From Opitutia bacterium (GTDB lineage: Bacteria > Verrucomicrobiota > Verrucomicrobiae > Opitutales > UBA953): DNA of 14,113 bases. Shown here piece by piece: positions 6,920 through 12,752 of this stretch. The stretch spans positions 1-14,113 of the forward strand of contig CANKZO010000046.1 of the NCBI GenBank assembly GCA_947488485.1, read 5' to 3'. The notes under the pieces were generated by a model. The model was not told the DNA's origin. It worked only from the letters and a program-made list of their open reading frames with translations, and did not search any database. How positions within the stretch are numbered: position 1 is the stretch's first letter; each line of letters opens with the position of its first letter. The translations under genes and the position numbers were made by a program.

Positions 6920-8233
6920 ATGAAGCTCTTCGAACCCCGTATCGACCGTGACCTCGCCGTCCAGCTGGGCGAAGAAGCCGTCGCGATTTCCAAAGCCGGC
7001 CAGTACGTCGGCCCGGCCGGATTGGTCGGTATCTCGACCGAAGTGAAGTCCTGCATCCAAGCGACCGTCCACTACGCTGCCGATCACGTCCACCCTACCC
7101 CGGTCACGGGTCCGCACACGACGACCTACGAAGTGACCAACGAGACCACGCTCTCCGCCCACCGCCGACACCTCGCCAAAGGACATAAGGTCGTCTCCCT
7201 GAACTTCGCCGCGGCCACCCATCCCGGCGGCGGCTTCCTCACGGGCGCCCGCGCCCAGGAAGAGTACCTCTGTCGCTCCAGCGCGCTCTATCTAGCGATC
7301 AAGGATTCGCCCATGTACGCCTATCATCGTCGGGAGGGACATAAACGCTACAGCGATGCCATGATCTATTCGCCCGACGTACCGGTCTTCCGTGACGATG
7401 AGCACAGACTGCTCCCGGCACCCTATCTGGCCTCCTTCATCACTTCCGCCGCCCCGCTCACCAAACACCTCCACCCTGAGGAACTTACCCTGGTCGCGGA
7501 CATTCTGCGCAAACGCATCTGGAAAATCCTGACGGTCGCGCAGGCGCATGGCCACGACTCGCTCGTCCTCGGCGCCTGGGGTTGCGGAGCGTTTGGCAAT
7601 GACGGCAACCAGGTCGCGGCGCTCTTCAGATGGGCCCTGGCGGAGGATTTCAAAGGCGCCTTCAAGGAGGTCACCTTCGCGATCGTCGACACCTCGCCCG
7701 AAAAGAAGTTCATCGGGCCGTTCGCCGAATGCTTCCTCAAACCGGCCGAACCCTTCATCGAACCGCTCTGGGAAATCGTCGCCAAGGAAGTGGTCGGCAA
7801 GGCCAACGACGAGTGGCGACTGGTCCGGTCGACCAACCCTCAGGTCACGCACTTCCTGCAGATGGGCCTGCATGGCACCAACATGAAGTGCCTCTTCATC
7901 CCGAAAAAGGGAGATGAGGCTGGCACCGGCCAGGTCATCCTCAACGTAGGGGCTAACGATCTCAAGGGCCTCCTCGAGTATGCCGCGGCCCATCCCGAGG
8001 CCATGCGCGTGCCTCCCCTGAACTTCCCGCTCAATCTCGAAGGCAACGGGGATAAGGCCGGCGAACCCACCCGCTGGGAAAACGGCGGCGCGATCTACGC
8101 GCACGCCCACCTCGTGACGCCTGCCGGCCCCGAGCTGTACGCCCGCATCGGCCCTTGGTATGCCGCCGCACTCGAAGGAATCTGGGACCTCATCGGCAAA
8201 GCCGCACGTTGGCATCAGGAACGGACGAAATGA
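6920..8233 (+). CDS. PARG-type poly(ADP-ribose) glycohydrolase (TIGR02452 family) with C-terminal extension, 437 aa
   Basis: Residues about 15-275 form a macrodomain of the microbial PARG group. THPGGGFLTGARAQEEYLC holds GGG at 103-105 and QEE at 113-115, matching the PARG signature GGG-x(6-8)-QEE with x=7; the glutamates are the catalytic pair. LGAWGCGAFGND at 218-228 is the second ligand loop seen in TIGR02452 proteins. The enzyme should remove ADP-ribose chains or units from proteins or nucleic acids. Residues about 280-437 are an extra domain I do not recognise, rich in W, H and aromatics, ending AIYAHAHLVTPAGPELYARI. This tail is partly duplicated at 11315-11476. The start at 6920 gives a natural N-terminus; the frame reaches back to 6815, overlapping the YbjN gene. 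There is no clear Shine-Dalgarno. The stop overlaps the microprotein ATG by four bases. Confidence 0.88.
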   Translation: MKLFEPRIDRDLAVQLGEEAVAISKAGQYVGPAGLVGISTEVKSCIQATVHYAADHVHPTPVTGPHTTTYEVTNETTLSAHRRHLAKGHKVVSLNFAAATHPGGGFLTGARAQEEYLCRSSALYLAIKDSPMYAYHRREGHKRYSDAMIYSPDVPVFRDDEHRLLPAPYLASFITSAAPLTKHLHPEELTLVADILRKRIWKILTVAQAHGHDSLVLGAWGCGAFGNDGNQVAALFRWALAEDFKGAFKEVTFAIVDTSPEKKFIGPFAECFLKPAEPFIEPLWEIVAKEVVGKANDEWRLVRSTNPQVTHFLQMGLHGTNMKCLFIPKKGDEAGTGQVILNVGANDLKGLLEYAAAHPEAMRVPPLNFPLNLEGNGDKAGEPTRWENGGAIYAHAHLVTPAGPELYARIGPWYAAALEGIWDLIGKAARWHQERTK

Positions 8234-8358
8234 GCGACGACCGGGAATTCCGTGATAAGTGGCAAAGCCGCATCGATGGCTGCGGGCCCTATTGCAGCTG
8301 CCTCGTCATCATCATCGTCCTGGCCCTCGCGTTCTTCGCCTTCATTATCCGCTGACCC
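8072..8358 (+). repeat. Long direct repeat, copy 1 (PARG tail plus microprotein gene)
   Basis: This 287-bp segment aligns without any gap to 11315-11601, an offset of exactly 3243 bp. By hand count there are about 48 differences (about 83% identity), many at third codon positions. Similarity starts at CGCTGG and ends just after the microprotein stop (TGACC). Confidence 0.9.
8230..8355 (+). CDS. Single-span membrane microprotein A, 41 aa
   Basis: The protein reads MSDDREFRDKWQSRIDG, then CGPYCSC, then a hydrophobic span CLVIIIVLALAFFAFII and a final R. It has a short charged cytoplasmic head, three clustered cysteines at the membrane edge (C-x3-C-x-C) and one transmembrane helix that ends at the C-terminus. 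Its ATG overlaps the PARG stop in ATGA, so its translation depends on the glycohydrolase gene. A second copy at 11473 differs at 9 of 41 positions, with conservative changes in the helix and full conservation of the cysteines, which supports real coding. I know no family for it. A membrane anchor or partner for the PARG-type enzyme, or a substrate or regulator of the nearby PrsW protease, are both inferences. It is too short to be found by normal gene callers. Confidence 0.75.
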   Translation: MSDDREFRDKWQSRIDGCGPYCSCLVIIIVLALAFFAFIIR

Positions 8359-8552
8359 AGGTAGGGACGCGTCGGCGTACGCTTCCGTGCATCAAGGTAG
8401 GGGCAGCACCGCGTGCTGCCCTAGGTGGCCCTCTGTATTCCCAACCGCCAACCGCTTTCCGCTATCACCTCGCGGCTCCGCCGCGCTGGGTAGGGTCGGG
8501 ACCGCGTCACGACATAGCCTGCGTCGAAGTAGGGAAGCGTCTGCGCACAATC
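8357..8552. repeat. REP cluster 3 (four GTAG-headed elements, BIME-like)
   Basis: Four plus-oriented elements follow each other. The first (from 8361) has arms GGACGCGT/ACGCTTCC with loop CGGCGT. The second (8397-8424) has perfect 9-bp arms GGGCAGCAC/GTGCTGCCC with loop CGC, then TAG. Next come CCTCTGTATTCCC and heptamers AACCGCC, AACCGCT, TTCCGCT (8443-8463), then hairpin CGCGGC-TCC-GCCGCG (8471-8485). The third element starts at 8490 and the fourth, degenerate one at 8529. Elements and spacers occur in the same order as in clusters 1 and 2. Confidence 0.75.
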
Positions 8553-8555
8553 CTA

Positions 8556-8733
8556 TTTCCTGATCAGCCAGATGAATTAGCCTCTGAATGCGCCTTAATC
8601 GGTTCGACTATTGTATTAAGGGGTTACCATGCGCGCTCGGTGGGGCATATAAACAACTATATCGCTGCCCGATGCGAATAGACCATAATACAATATTTAC
8701 ATATTAGACACCTTCACGTTAGAAGGTAGGCCG
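8556..8733 (+). promoter_or_regulatory. AT-rich leader of the GYF_2 gene with distant inverted repeats
   Basis: This stretch is clearly lower in GC than its surroundings. TATTGTATTA at 8609-8618 and TAATACAATA at 8686-8695 are perfect inverted copies 67 bp apart. The AT-rich run around 8684-8710 (AATACAATATTTACATATTA) is the likely promoter core, and AGAAGG at 8721-8726 is a good ribosome-binding site for the ATG at 8734. The exact -35/-10 pair is not clear. Confidence 0.4.
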
Positions 8734-10332
8734 ATGGGTCCTCGCCTCCAGCTCAGCCGCAACGGCAAAATTGTTGGGGAGTATGACCTCGAGAAGCTCC
8801 GCGTAATGAAGGACGAAGGCCACATCTTCCCGGGCGATTACCTCTGGATGGCCGGCTGGGACGATTGGAAGAAGGCCATCGAGTACCTGGAGTCGCTGGA
8901 GGCAGAGCTGCTTCGGGAAGAAAAAGAGGAGGCGCCCAAGCCGAAGCGCAAACGAGCCAAGCCGAAACGTAAGAAAACCGAAGTCGCCGAGGATCCGGAT
9001 GAATCCGATGCTTCCGAGGAAGAGAACTACCCCGAAGTCGAAGCAAAGAGACATGACTGGAATTATATCGGTATGGCCGCGTTCGGCATCCTTGGCATCA
9101 TCCTAGCCATCTACTCCTCCGGATCTTCAGGTCCCACGAGCCATCAGCAGGAAAGACCGACCTCGATGACCGCGAGCGCGAAGACGCGCGAGGCCGAACC
9201 CAAGGCGAGGCCGTCCCAGCCTCCCGTCCAAAGCCCGGCGGTCTCGCCAGTCACGAAGAAGTCCAATCATGGCTATTCCTTCAAGGGATTCGGCTACGAC
9301 GGAAAGAAACTCTTCGCCTCCAGCGTACTCGCCTACGCGGCGGGCGCCGAAGACGAAACCGATGATGAACTACCGGAGGATTCTGCGACATTCTACCACG
9401 AAGGCTCTCCGTACGCAGCGATCGCTCTTTCCGGGGTCAGAAAAGGAGATCGCTTCAAGGTCACCGTCAGCGGCGACCGCTTCATCAAGGCCAGCAAGTT
9501 CGAATTTGTCGCGAAAAAGGACGATGCTTTCGTCGAGGTCGGCCCCAACACCCTTTTCGACTACGAGGCCCTGAACAAACTCCGTCAGAACGTACCATTC
9601 AATGTTACTTACACCGTGCAACGAGGAGACGAGTCCCCTCGCACCGAATCCGAAACCTGGCTTGCCCATCAGATCAACGACTGCCAAACCAGATGCGCCA
9701 ACCTTTATCTCAACAAGAAGGGCGTGATCACGGCGAAGCCCTTCGACGCCTCCTTTGCTTTCGCGGGCTATGTGAACGAGAATCACCCTTGGATCGACAG
9801 CCTCCTCAAGGACGCCCTCGAGACAGGCCTATGTCGCGCCTTCAGCGGCTACCAAGAAGGGGACGAAGGAGTCCTTCGTCAGGCCAACGCGATCTGGACC
9901 GCCCTGCAGAAGCGCGGAATAAGCTACTCGAGCATAGCCAACTTCACCGCCTCGGGCGGCAACTCGTATCAGCATGTCCGCTTCATCGACGAATCCATCA
10001 CCTCCGCTCAGGCCAACTGCATCGACGGAAGCGTGGTCCTGGCCTCAGTGCTCCGCAAGATCGGCCTCAACGTCAGCATCATCTTGGTTCCCGGTCATGC
10101 CTATGTCGCCGTCCTCAAAGATGACGGCAGCGAGTATCTTTTCGCCGTCGAGACGACCATGATCGGACGTTTCACCTTGGAGAAAGCCATCGACTACGCC
10201 ACGGACAGCGGCCCCCAAGCCCTCAACAAAATCTACGAGAAATTAGACGACGAGAAGCACCCTGCCTACCAGGAGCTCAACATCCGCTTGGCACGCAAGA
10301 TCGGCATCAACCCGATCCCCTACATCCGCTGA
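8734..10332 (+). CDS. GYF_2-TM-transglutaminase-like envelope protein, 532 aa
   Basis: Residues 4-56 (LQLSRNGKIVGEYDLEKL, GDYLWMAGWDDWKKAIEYL) are a GYF_2 domain, an adaptor fold common in bacterial membrane proteins. Residues 57-106 are a charged, lysine- and acid-rich linker. Residues 111-127 (YIGMAAFGILGIILAIY) are one membrane span; the rest is probably outside the cytoplasm, with a Pro/Ser-rich stretch at 131-175. A beta-rich region covers about 180-330. The C-terminal part resembles the transglutaminase/cysteine-protease fold: ANCIDGS with C429, PGHAYVAV with H455 and FAVETT with E473 give the C-H-(D/E) order, so it may be a peptidase or amide-exchange enzyme. The spacing is as expected but the family is divergent. 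AGAAGG precedes the ATG. The PrsW gene follows after 17 bp. Confidence 0.8.
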   Translation: MGPRLQLSRNGKIVGEYDLEKLRVMKDEGHIFPGDYLWMAGWDDWKKAIEYLESLEAELLREEKEEAPKPKRKRAKPKRKKTEVAEDPDESDASEEENYPEVEAKRHDWNYIGMAAFGILGIILAIYSSGSSGPTSHQQERPTSMTASAKTREAEPKARPSQPPVQSPAVSPVTKKSNHGYSFKGFGYDGKKLFASSVLAYAAGAEDETDDELPEDSATFYHEGSPYAAIALSGVRKGDRFKVTVSGDRFIKASKFEFVAKKDDAFVEVGPNTLFDYEALNKLRQNVPFNVTYTVQRGDESPRTESETWLAHQINDCQTRCANLYLNKKGVITAKPFDASFAFAGYVNENHPWIDSLLKDALETGLCRAFSGYQEGDEGVLRQANAIWTALQKRGISYSSIANFTASGGNSYQHVRFIDESITSAQANCIDGSVVLASVLRKIGLNVSIILVPGHAYVAVLKDDGSEYLFAVETTMIGRFTLEKAIDYATDSGPQALNKIYEKLDDEKHPAYQELNIRLARKIGINPIPYIR

Positions 10333-10349
10333 TTCCCTAAGCGAAAGAC

Positions 10350-11303
10350 ATGGAAGAATTCGACTACATCAACCTGTGGAGGCTGACATCCTACCTGCCG
10401 ATGGGAGAGAATTCCATCGCGTCGGGGATGTTCCGCTGGAACGTCGAAGTATTCCTGGGACTCATGGGCATCGGGTGGGTCTCGTTCTTCGTCCTGAGCA
10501 CGATCCAAAAGCAGCGACTGGCCCCGAACAGCGCTCCGCTCTTCAAGACCCTTTTCGTCGTCGGCGTTTTCGGACTCTGCTTCACGCTGGGCACACAATG
10601 GGTCGGCCGATTCACCTACGATTACTTGCGGCCGGATGATGAGTCGCAGACGTCATCACAAAAAGGCCGAAATCCCGAGAAGCATCTACCAGCAAAGACG
10701 AACAGAGGGAATGGGTATGCTTTCCTCATCATGATCGTGCTCATGATCGTGCTCATGATCATCGGAGGAGGCTATGCCTTCACCGCGATGCATGACCTGG
10801 GGCTGGTCGCGCACTTCTTCGCCTTCACGTTCGGAGTCGGCCTGACCGTCGAACTCGGCAAGCTCATCGCGGCCGCCATCATCGTGTCACCCGGCCTCGG
10901 GCTGCTGAAGAACCGCGCCACCCTGCTCCCGTTCCTTATCGCCGGCCTCGGCTTCGGCCTCGCGGAAGCATTCCTCTATCTGGGCGACTTTTCAATGGGT
11001 CAAGTGAGTGGCATCGAGCATTACCTTCGGGGTACTTGGTCCGTACTCCTGCACACAGCCTGGGCAGCGATAACGGGCTACATGGTGCTACGCTCCGAGT
11101 CCAAAATCCCTGAGGTCGGACAAGTACTCGACGTGACCGACACCTTCTGGAGCCTCATCTTCGTCATGATTCCGACGGCCCTGCTGCATGGCCTCTATGA
11201 TGCGCTGTGCGCACATAATGAACCAATCTATGCCCTACTCGTCGGCCTCGTGTCGCTCTTGCTTGGATGGATAGCGTGCCAACGCTTCAAGATTAAGCCA
11301 TGA
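10350..11303 (+). CDS. PrsW-like intramembrane metalloprotease, 317 aa
   Basis: The protein has about eight hydrophobic segments, including WNVEVFLGLMGIGWVSFFVL, FLIMIVLMIVLMIIGGGY and LLVGLVSLLLGWIA. The PrsW active-site signature is visible: E168-x-x-K171 in TVELGKL, F202-x-x-x-E206 in GFGLAEAFLYL, H235 in LLHTAW and H280-x-x-x-D284 in LLHGLYD. The usual EExxK has V167 in place of the first glutamate. PrsW-type enzymes cleave single-span membrane substrates such as anti-sigma factors within the envelope. A soluble loop of about 40 residues follows the second helix. It lies 17 bp after the GYF_2/transglutaminase gene, so they form an operon. Its TGA overlaps the next ATG in ATGA. A 12-bp tandem repeat lies inside one helix. 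Substrate not known. Confidence 0.85.
   Translation: MEEFDYINLWRLTSYLPMGENSIASGMFRWNVEVFLGLMGIGWVSFFVLSTIQKQRLAPNSAPLFKTLFVVGVFGLCFTLGTQWVGRFTYDYLRPDDESQTSSQKGRNPEKHLPAKTNRGNGYAFLIMIVLMIVLMIIGGGYAFTAMHDLGLVAHFFAFTFGVGLTVELGKLIAAAIIVSPGLGLLKNRATLLPFLIAGLGFGLAEAFLYLGDFSMGQVSGIEHYLRGTWSVLLHTAWAAITGYMVLRSESKIPEVGQVLDVTDTFWSLIFVMIPTALLHGLYDALCAHNEPIYALLVGLVSLLLGWIACQRFKIKP
10731..10763 (+). repeat. In-frame 12-bp tandem repeat in PrsW gene
   Basis: ATGATCGTGCTC occurs twice in a row (10731-10742, 10743-10754) and is followed by a partial third unit ATGATCATC. It encodes MIVL-MIVL-MII within a membrane span. Copy-number change would alter helix length by four residues without frameshift. Confidence 0.85.
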
Positions 11304-11476
11304 GCGTAACAAGACGCTGGGCGAACGGCGGCGCGATCTACGCGCATGCCCATCTCGTGACGCCTGCCAGCCCGGAACTCTATGCCCGCATCGGGCCACG
11401 GTATCCCGCCGCCCTGGAAGGCATCTGGAATTTCCTAGCCAAAGCCGCCGCATGGAATCGTGATAGGACGAAATGA
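11300..11476 (+). CDS. Duplicated PARG C-terminal fragment, 58 aa ORF
   Basis: The ORF begins at an ATG that overlaps the PrsW stop (ATGA). After six new residues (MSVTRR) it continues WANGGAIYAHAHLVTPA and runs to NRDRTK, matching PARG residues 386-437 with 40 of 52 identical. It ends with a TGA that overlaps the second microprotein ATG, exactly as in the parental gene. It has no macrodomain, so it cannot be a glycohydrolase. It could be a remnant kept only for translational coupling, or a free copy of the C-terminal domain. Many of the DNA differences from the parent are silent, which suggests it has been kept in frame under selection, or is a copy from a diverged paralogue. A pseudogene label would also be defensible. 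Confidence 0.6.
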   Translation: MSVTRRWANGGAIYAHAHLVTPASPELYARIGPRYPAALEGIWNFLAKAAAWNRDRTK

Positions 11477-11601
11477 GCACCGACCGCGAATTTAATGATA
11501 AGTGGCAGAGGCGTATCGATGGCTGCGGGCCCTATTGCGGCTGCATCGTCATCATCATCGTCCTGGTCATCGCCTTCTTCGCCTTCGTCCTCCGCTGACC
11601 T
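11315..11601 (+). repeat. Long direct repeat, copy 2
   Basis: This is the gap-free counterpart of 8072-8358. It starts inside the 58-aa ORF, 12 bp after the PrsW stop, and ends at the microprotein stop. Together the two copies bracket the REP cluster, the GYF_2/transglutaminase gene and the PrsW gene. Confidence 0.9.
11473..11598 (+). CDS. Single-span membrane microprotein B, 41 aa
   Basis: It reads MSTDREFNDKWQRRIDG, CGPYCGC, then IVIIIVLVIAFFAFVL and a final R. Length, the C-x3-C-x-C cluster, the GPYC motif and the hydrophobic span equal those of microprotein A; 32 of 41 residues are identical, and the changes in the helix are conservative (L/I, A/V). The ATG overlaps the stop of the PARG-tail ORF. 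By position it is the last gene of the GYF_2/PrsW operon, and it converges on the hypothetical protein at 11633 with a 34-bp gap. The preserved reading frame after about 13% DNA divergence argues for function. The role is unknown. Confidence 0.75.
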   Translation: MSTDREFNDKWQRRIDGCGPYCGCIVIIIVLVIAFFAFVLR

Positions 11602-11632
11602 AGTGCCCGCCCGTCTACCTCACCACGCTGAC

Positions 11633-12304
11633 TCACGGGCGGAATCCCGTCACCGTATCAGCCTGACGGATCAGCTGGTCCAGCTCGAACGGAGTCGAGG
11701 GATGGAATAGGCCGTCGTGTTCGAGCCGGCCTTTGACTCTTCCGGTCAGGTCCAGGAACAGCTCGACGATCTCCGGGTGCAGGCCGAAGTAAGGCCGATC
11801 GGTGCAGTCCTTGATCACCAGTTTCTTGAAAGGTCTGGCGCCAATCGGCCAGGTCCGCGGATGCCAGCGCAGGATCTCACGCGGCTTCAGGTGGTGGTGT
11901 TGATTGAACCAATACTGGGCCCAGATGCTCTCCCATGCCAGGCCGGGAGCCCTGTGCGGACTGTTCATGAAGGTCCTGACCTCGGTCGGAATGTCTTTGT
12001 GACCATGCCATGCCGGTTTCAGTCCCAGCTGTCGAGATTCGCACTGCAGGTACTTATCGTAGACCCGCTCCCGCGGATCGGTCGGCAAATCCAAAGGTCC
12101 CGGATAGGTATGCGCCGAATCGATCGGCTTCGGAGGATTACCGCGGCAAGGCAGGCCACAATCGTAGGGTTGATCGATGTAAACGATCCGGTAGTGGACA
12201 CCGAACGGCAACGACAACAACGGCCCTTGGATGCGGACGTCGAGTTCCTCAGCAGCTGCGAGATTCCAAAGCCGGAAGAGATGATGGACGGTAGAAGTGC
12301 TCAT
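11633..12304 (-). CDS. Hypothetical protein, 223 aa
   Basis: I do not recognise this protein. AGGTGG seven bases before the ATG at 12304 gives a good ribosome-binding site; an earlier in-frame ATG at 12355 would add 17 residues without supporting signal. The protein has no signal peptide or membrane segment and is rich in W, H, P and R. Distinct stretches are VHYRIVYIDQPYDCGLPC with two cysteines, the W/H-rich SIWAQYWFNQHHHLKPREIL, and RWHPRTWPIGARPFKKLVI with the following YFGLHPEIVELFLDL. Codon use fits the neighbours. It stands alone, convergent to the PrsW/microprotein operon and divergent from the DUF2779 gene across a repeat-filled spacer. No reaction or partner can be proposed. Confidence 0.7.
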   Translation of the reverse strand: MSTSTVHHLFRLWNLAAAEELDVRIQGPLLSLPFGVHYRIVYIDQPYDCGLPCRGNPPKPIDSAHTYPGPLDLPTDPRERVYDKYLQCESRQLGLKPAWHGHKDIPTEVRTFMNSPHRAPGLAWESIWAQYWFNQHHHLKPREILRWHPRTWPIGARPFKKLVIKDCTDRPYFGLHPEIVELFLDLTGRVKGRLEHDGLFHPSTPFELDQLIRQADTVTGFRP

Positions 12305-12355
12305 CTCGCCACCTGTGCCCTTCTCCTCCCGCCCCGCAATCCTACCGCATGTCAT

Positions 12356-12718
12356 ATGGGCCTACAGAACACTCAAAGGGAAACCGGAGACCGGGATTAA
12401 TGCTTCGGGCATGATTCATTCCAGGTGACGGGTGACGGCCACAGTGGTCAGCATTTCGGGCGTTAGCCCTTCAGCCTTCAGCCGCCGGCATCTGGGTGAC
12501 AGCTCCCGATGGCCGAACGGCCGATTCCTGAACTCCCGATGCCCGTGCCCGTCACCCGTCACCCGGCGCTTTGTCTCTCCCTATACTCGATACTCCATAC
12601 TCAATACTCGCTTGCATCCTGTTCCACCGAGCCTCTGAGCCTCCGGGCCTCTCGTGTGCGCCCCTTGTCCCCGTGTCACCGTGCCCACGTGTCCCCTTGC
12701 GCAAGCGCGTGTCCCCTT
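12356..12718. repeat. Non-coding mosaic of short-period repeats
   Basis: About 360 bp without a credible gene. It holds, in order: the 39-bp module shared with 6171 (12374-12412); GGTGACGGGTGACGG (12424-12438), whose perfect reverse complement lies at 12549-12563; palindrome GGCCGAACGGCC near 12510; four heptamers TACTCGA, TACTCCA, TACTCAA, TACTCGC (12584-12611); three octamers GAGCCTCT, GAGCCTCC, GGGCCTCT (12629-12652); four octamers CTTGTCCC, CGTGTCAC, CGTGCCCA, CGTGTCCC (12664-12695); and GTGTCCCCTTGCGC twice at 12690-12722. Confidence 0.75.
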
Positions 12719-12751
12719 GCGCTTATGAATTGAGCCTCCATTCATAAGCGC
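12719..12751 (+). promoter_or_regulatory. Perfect 12-bp hairpin directly before the DUF2779 start
   Basis: GCGCTTATGAAT (12719-12730) pairs perfectly with ATTCATAAGCGC (12740-12751) around the 9-base loop TGAGCCTCC. The stem ends one base before the ATG at 12753, so in mRNA it would cover the whole ribosome-landing region. Nothing resembling a Shine-Dalgarno is left outside it. It may be a translational control hairpin or an operator; no T tract follows, so it is not a standard terminator. Confidence 0.7.
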
Positions 12752-12752
12752 C

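Noticed and set aside
7292..8215. Minus-strand frame of 307 codons opposite the PARG gene
   Set aside because: The PARG motifs lie on the plus strand, and the minus product resembles no protein.
8155..8355. 66-codon frame that starts inside the PARG gene
   Set aside because: Only its last 41 codons are conserved in the duplicate copy; the ATG at 8230 overlapping the PARG stop is the real start.
8595..8625. GGTTCGACTA looks like a tRNA T-loop, so possibly an attachment site at a tRNA 3' end
   Set aside because: The bases on both sides do not pair as a T-stem, and there is no acceptor stem or remaining tRNA body.
12424..12563. Inverted 15-bp repeats as ends of a small insertion sequence
   Set aside because: The 110 bp between them hold no gene and there is no target duplication; the units are themselves tandem GTGACGG/GTCACCC repeats.
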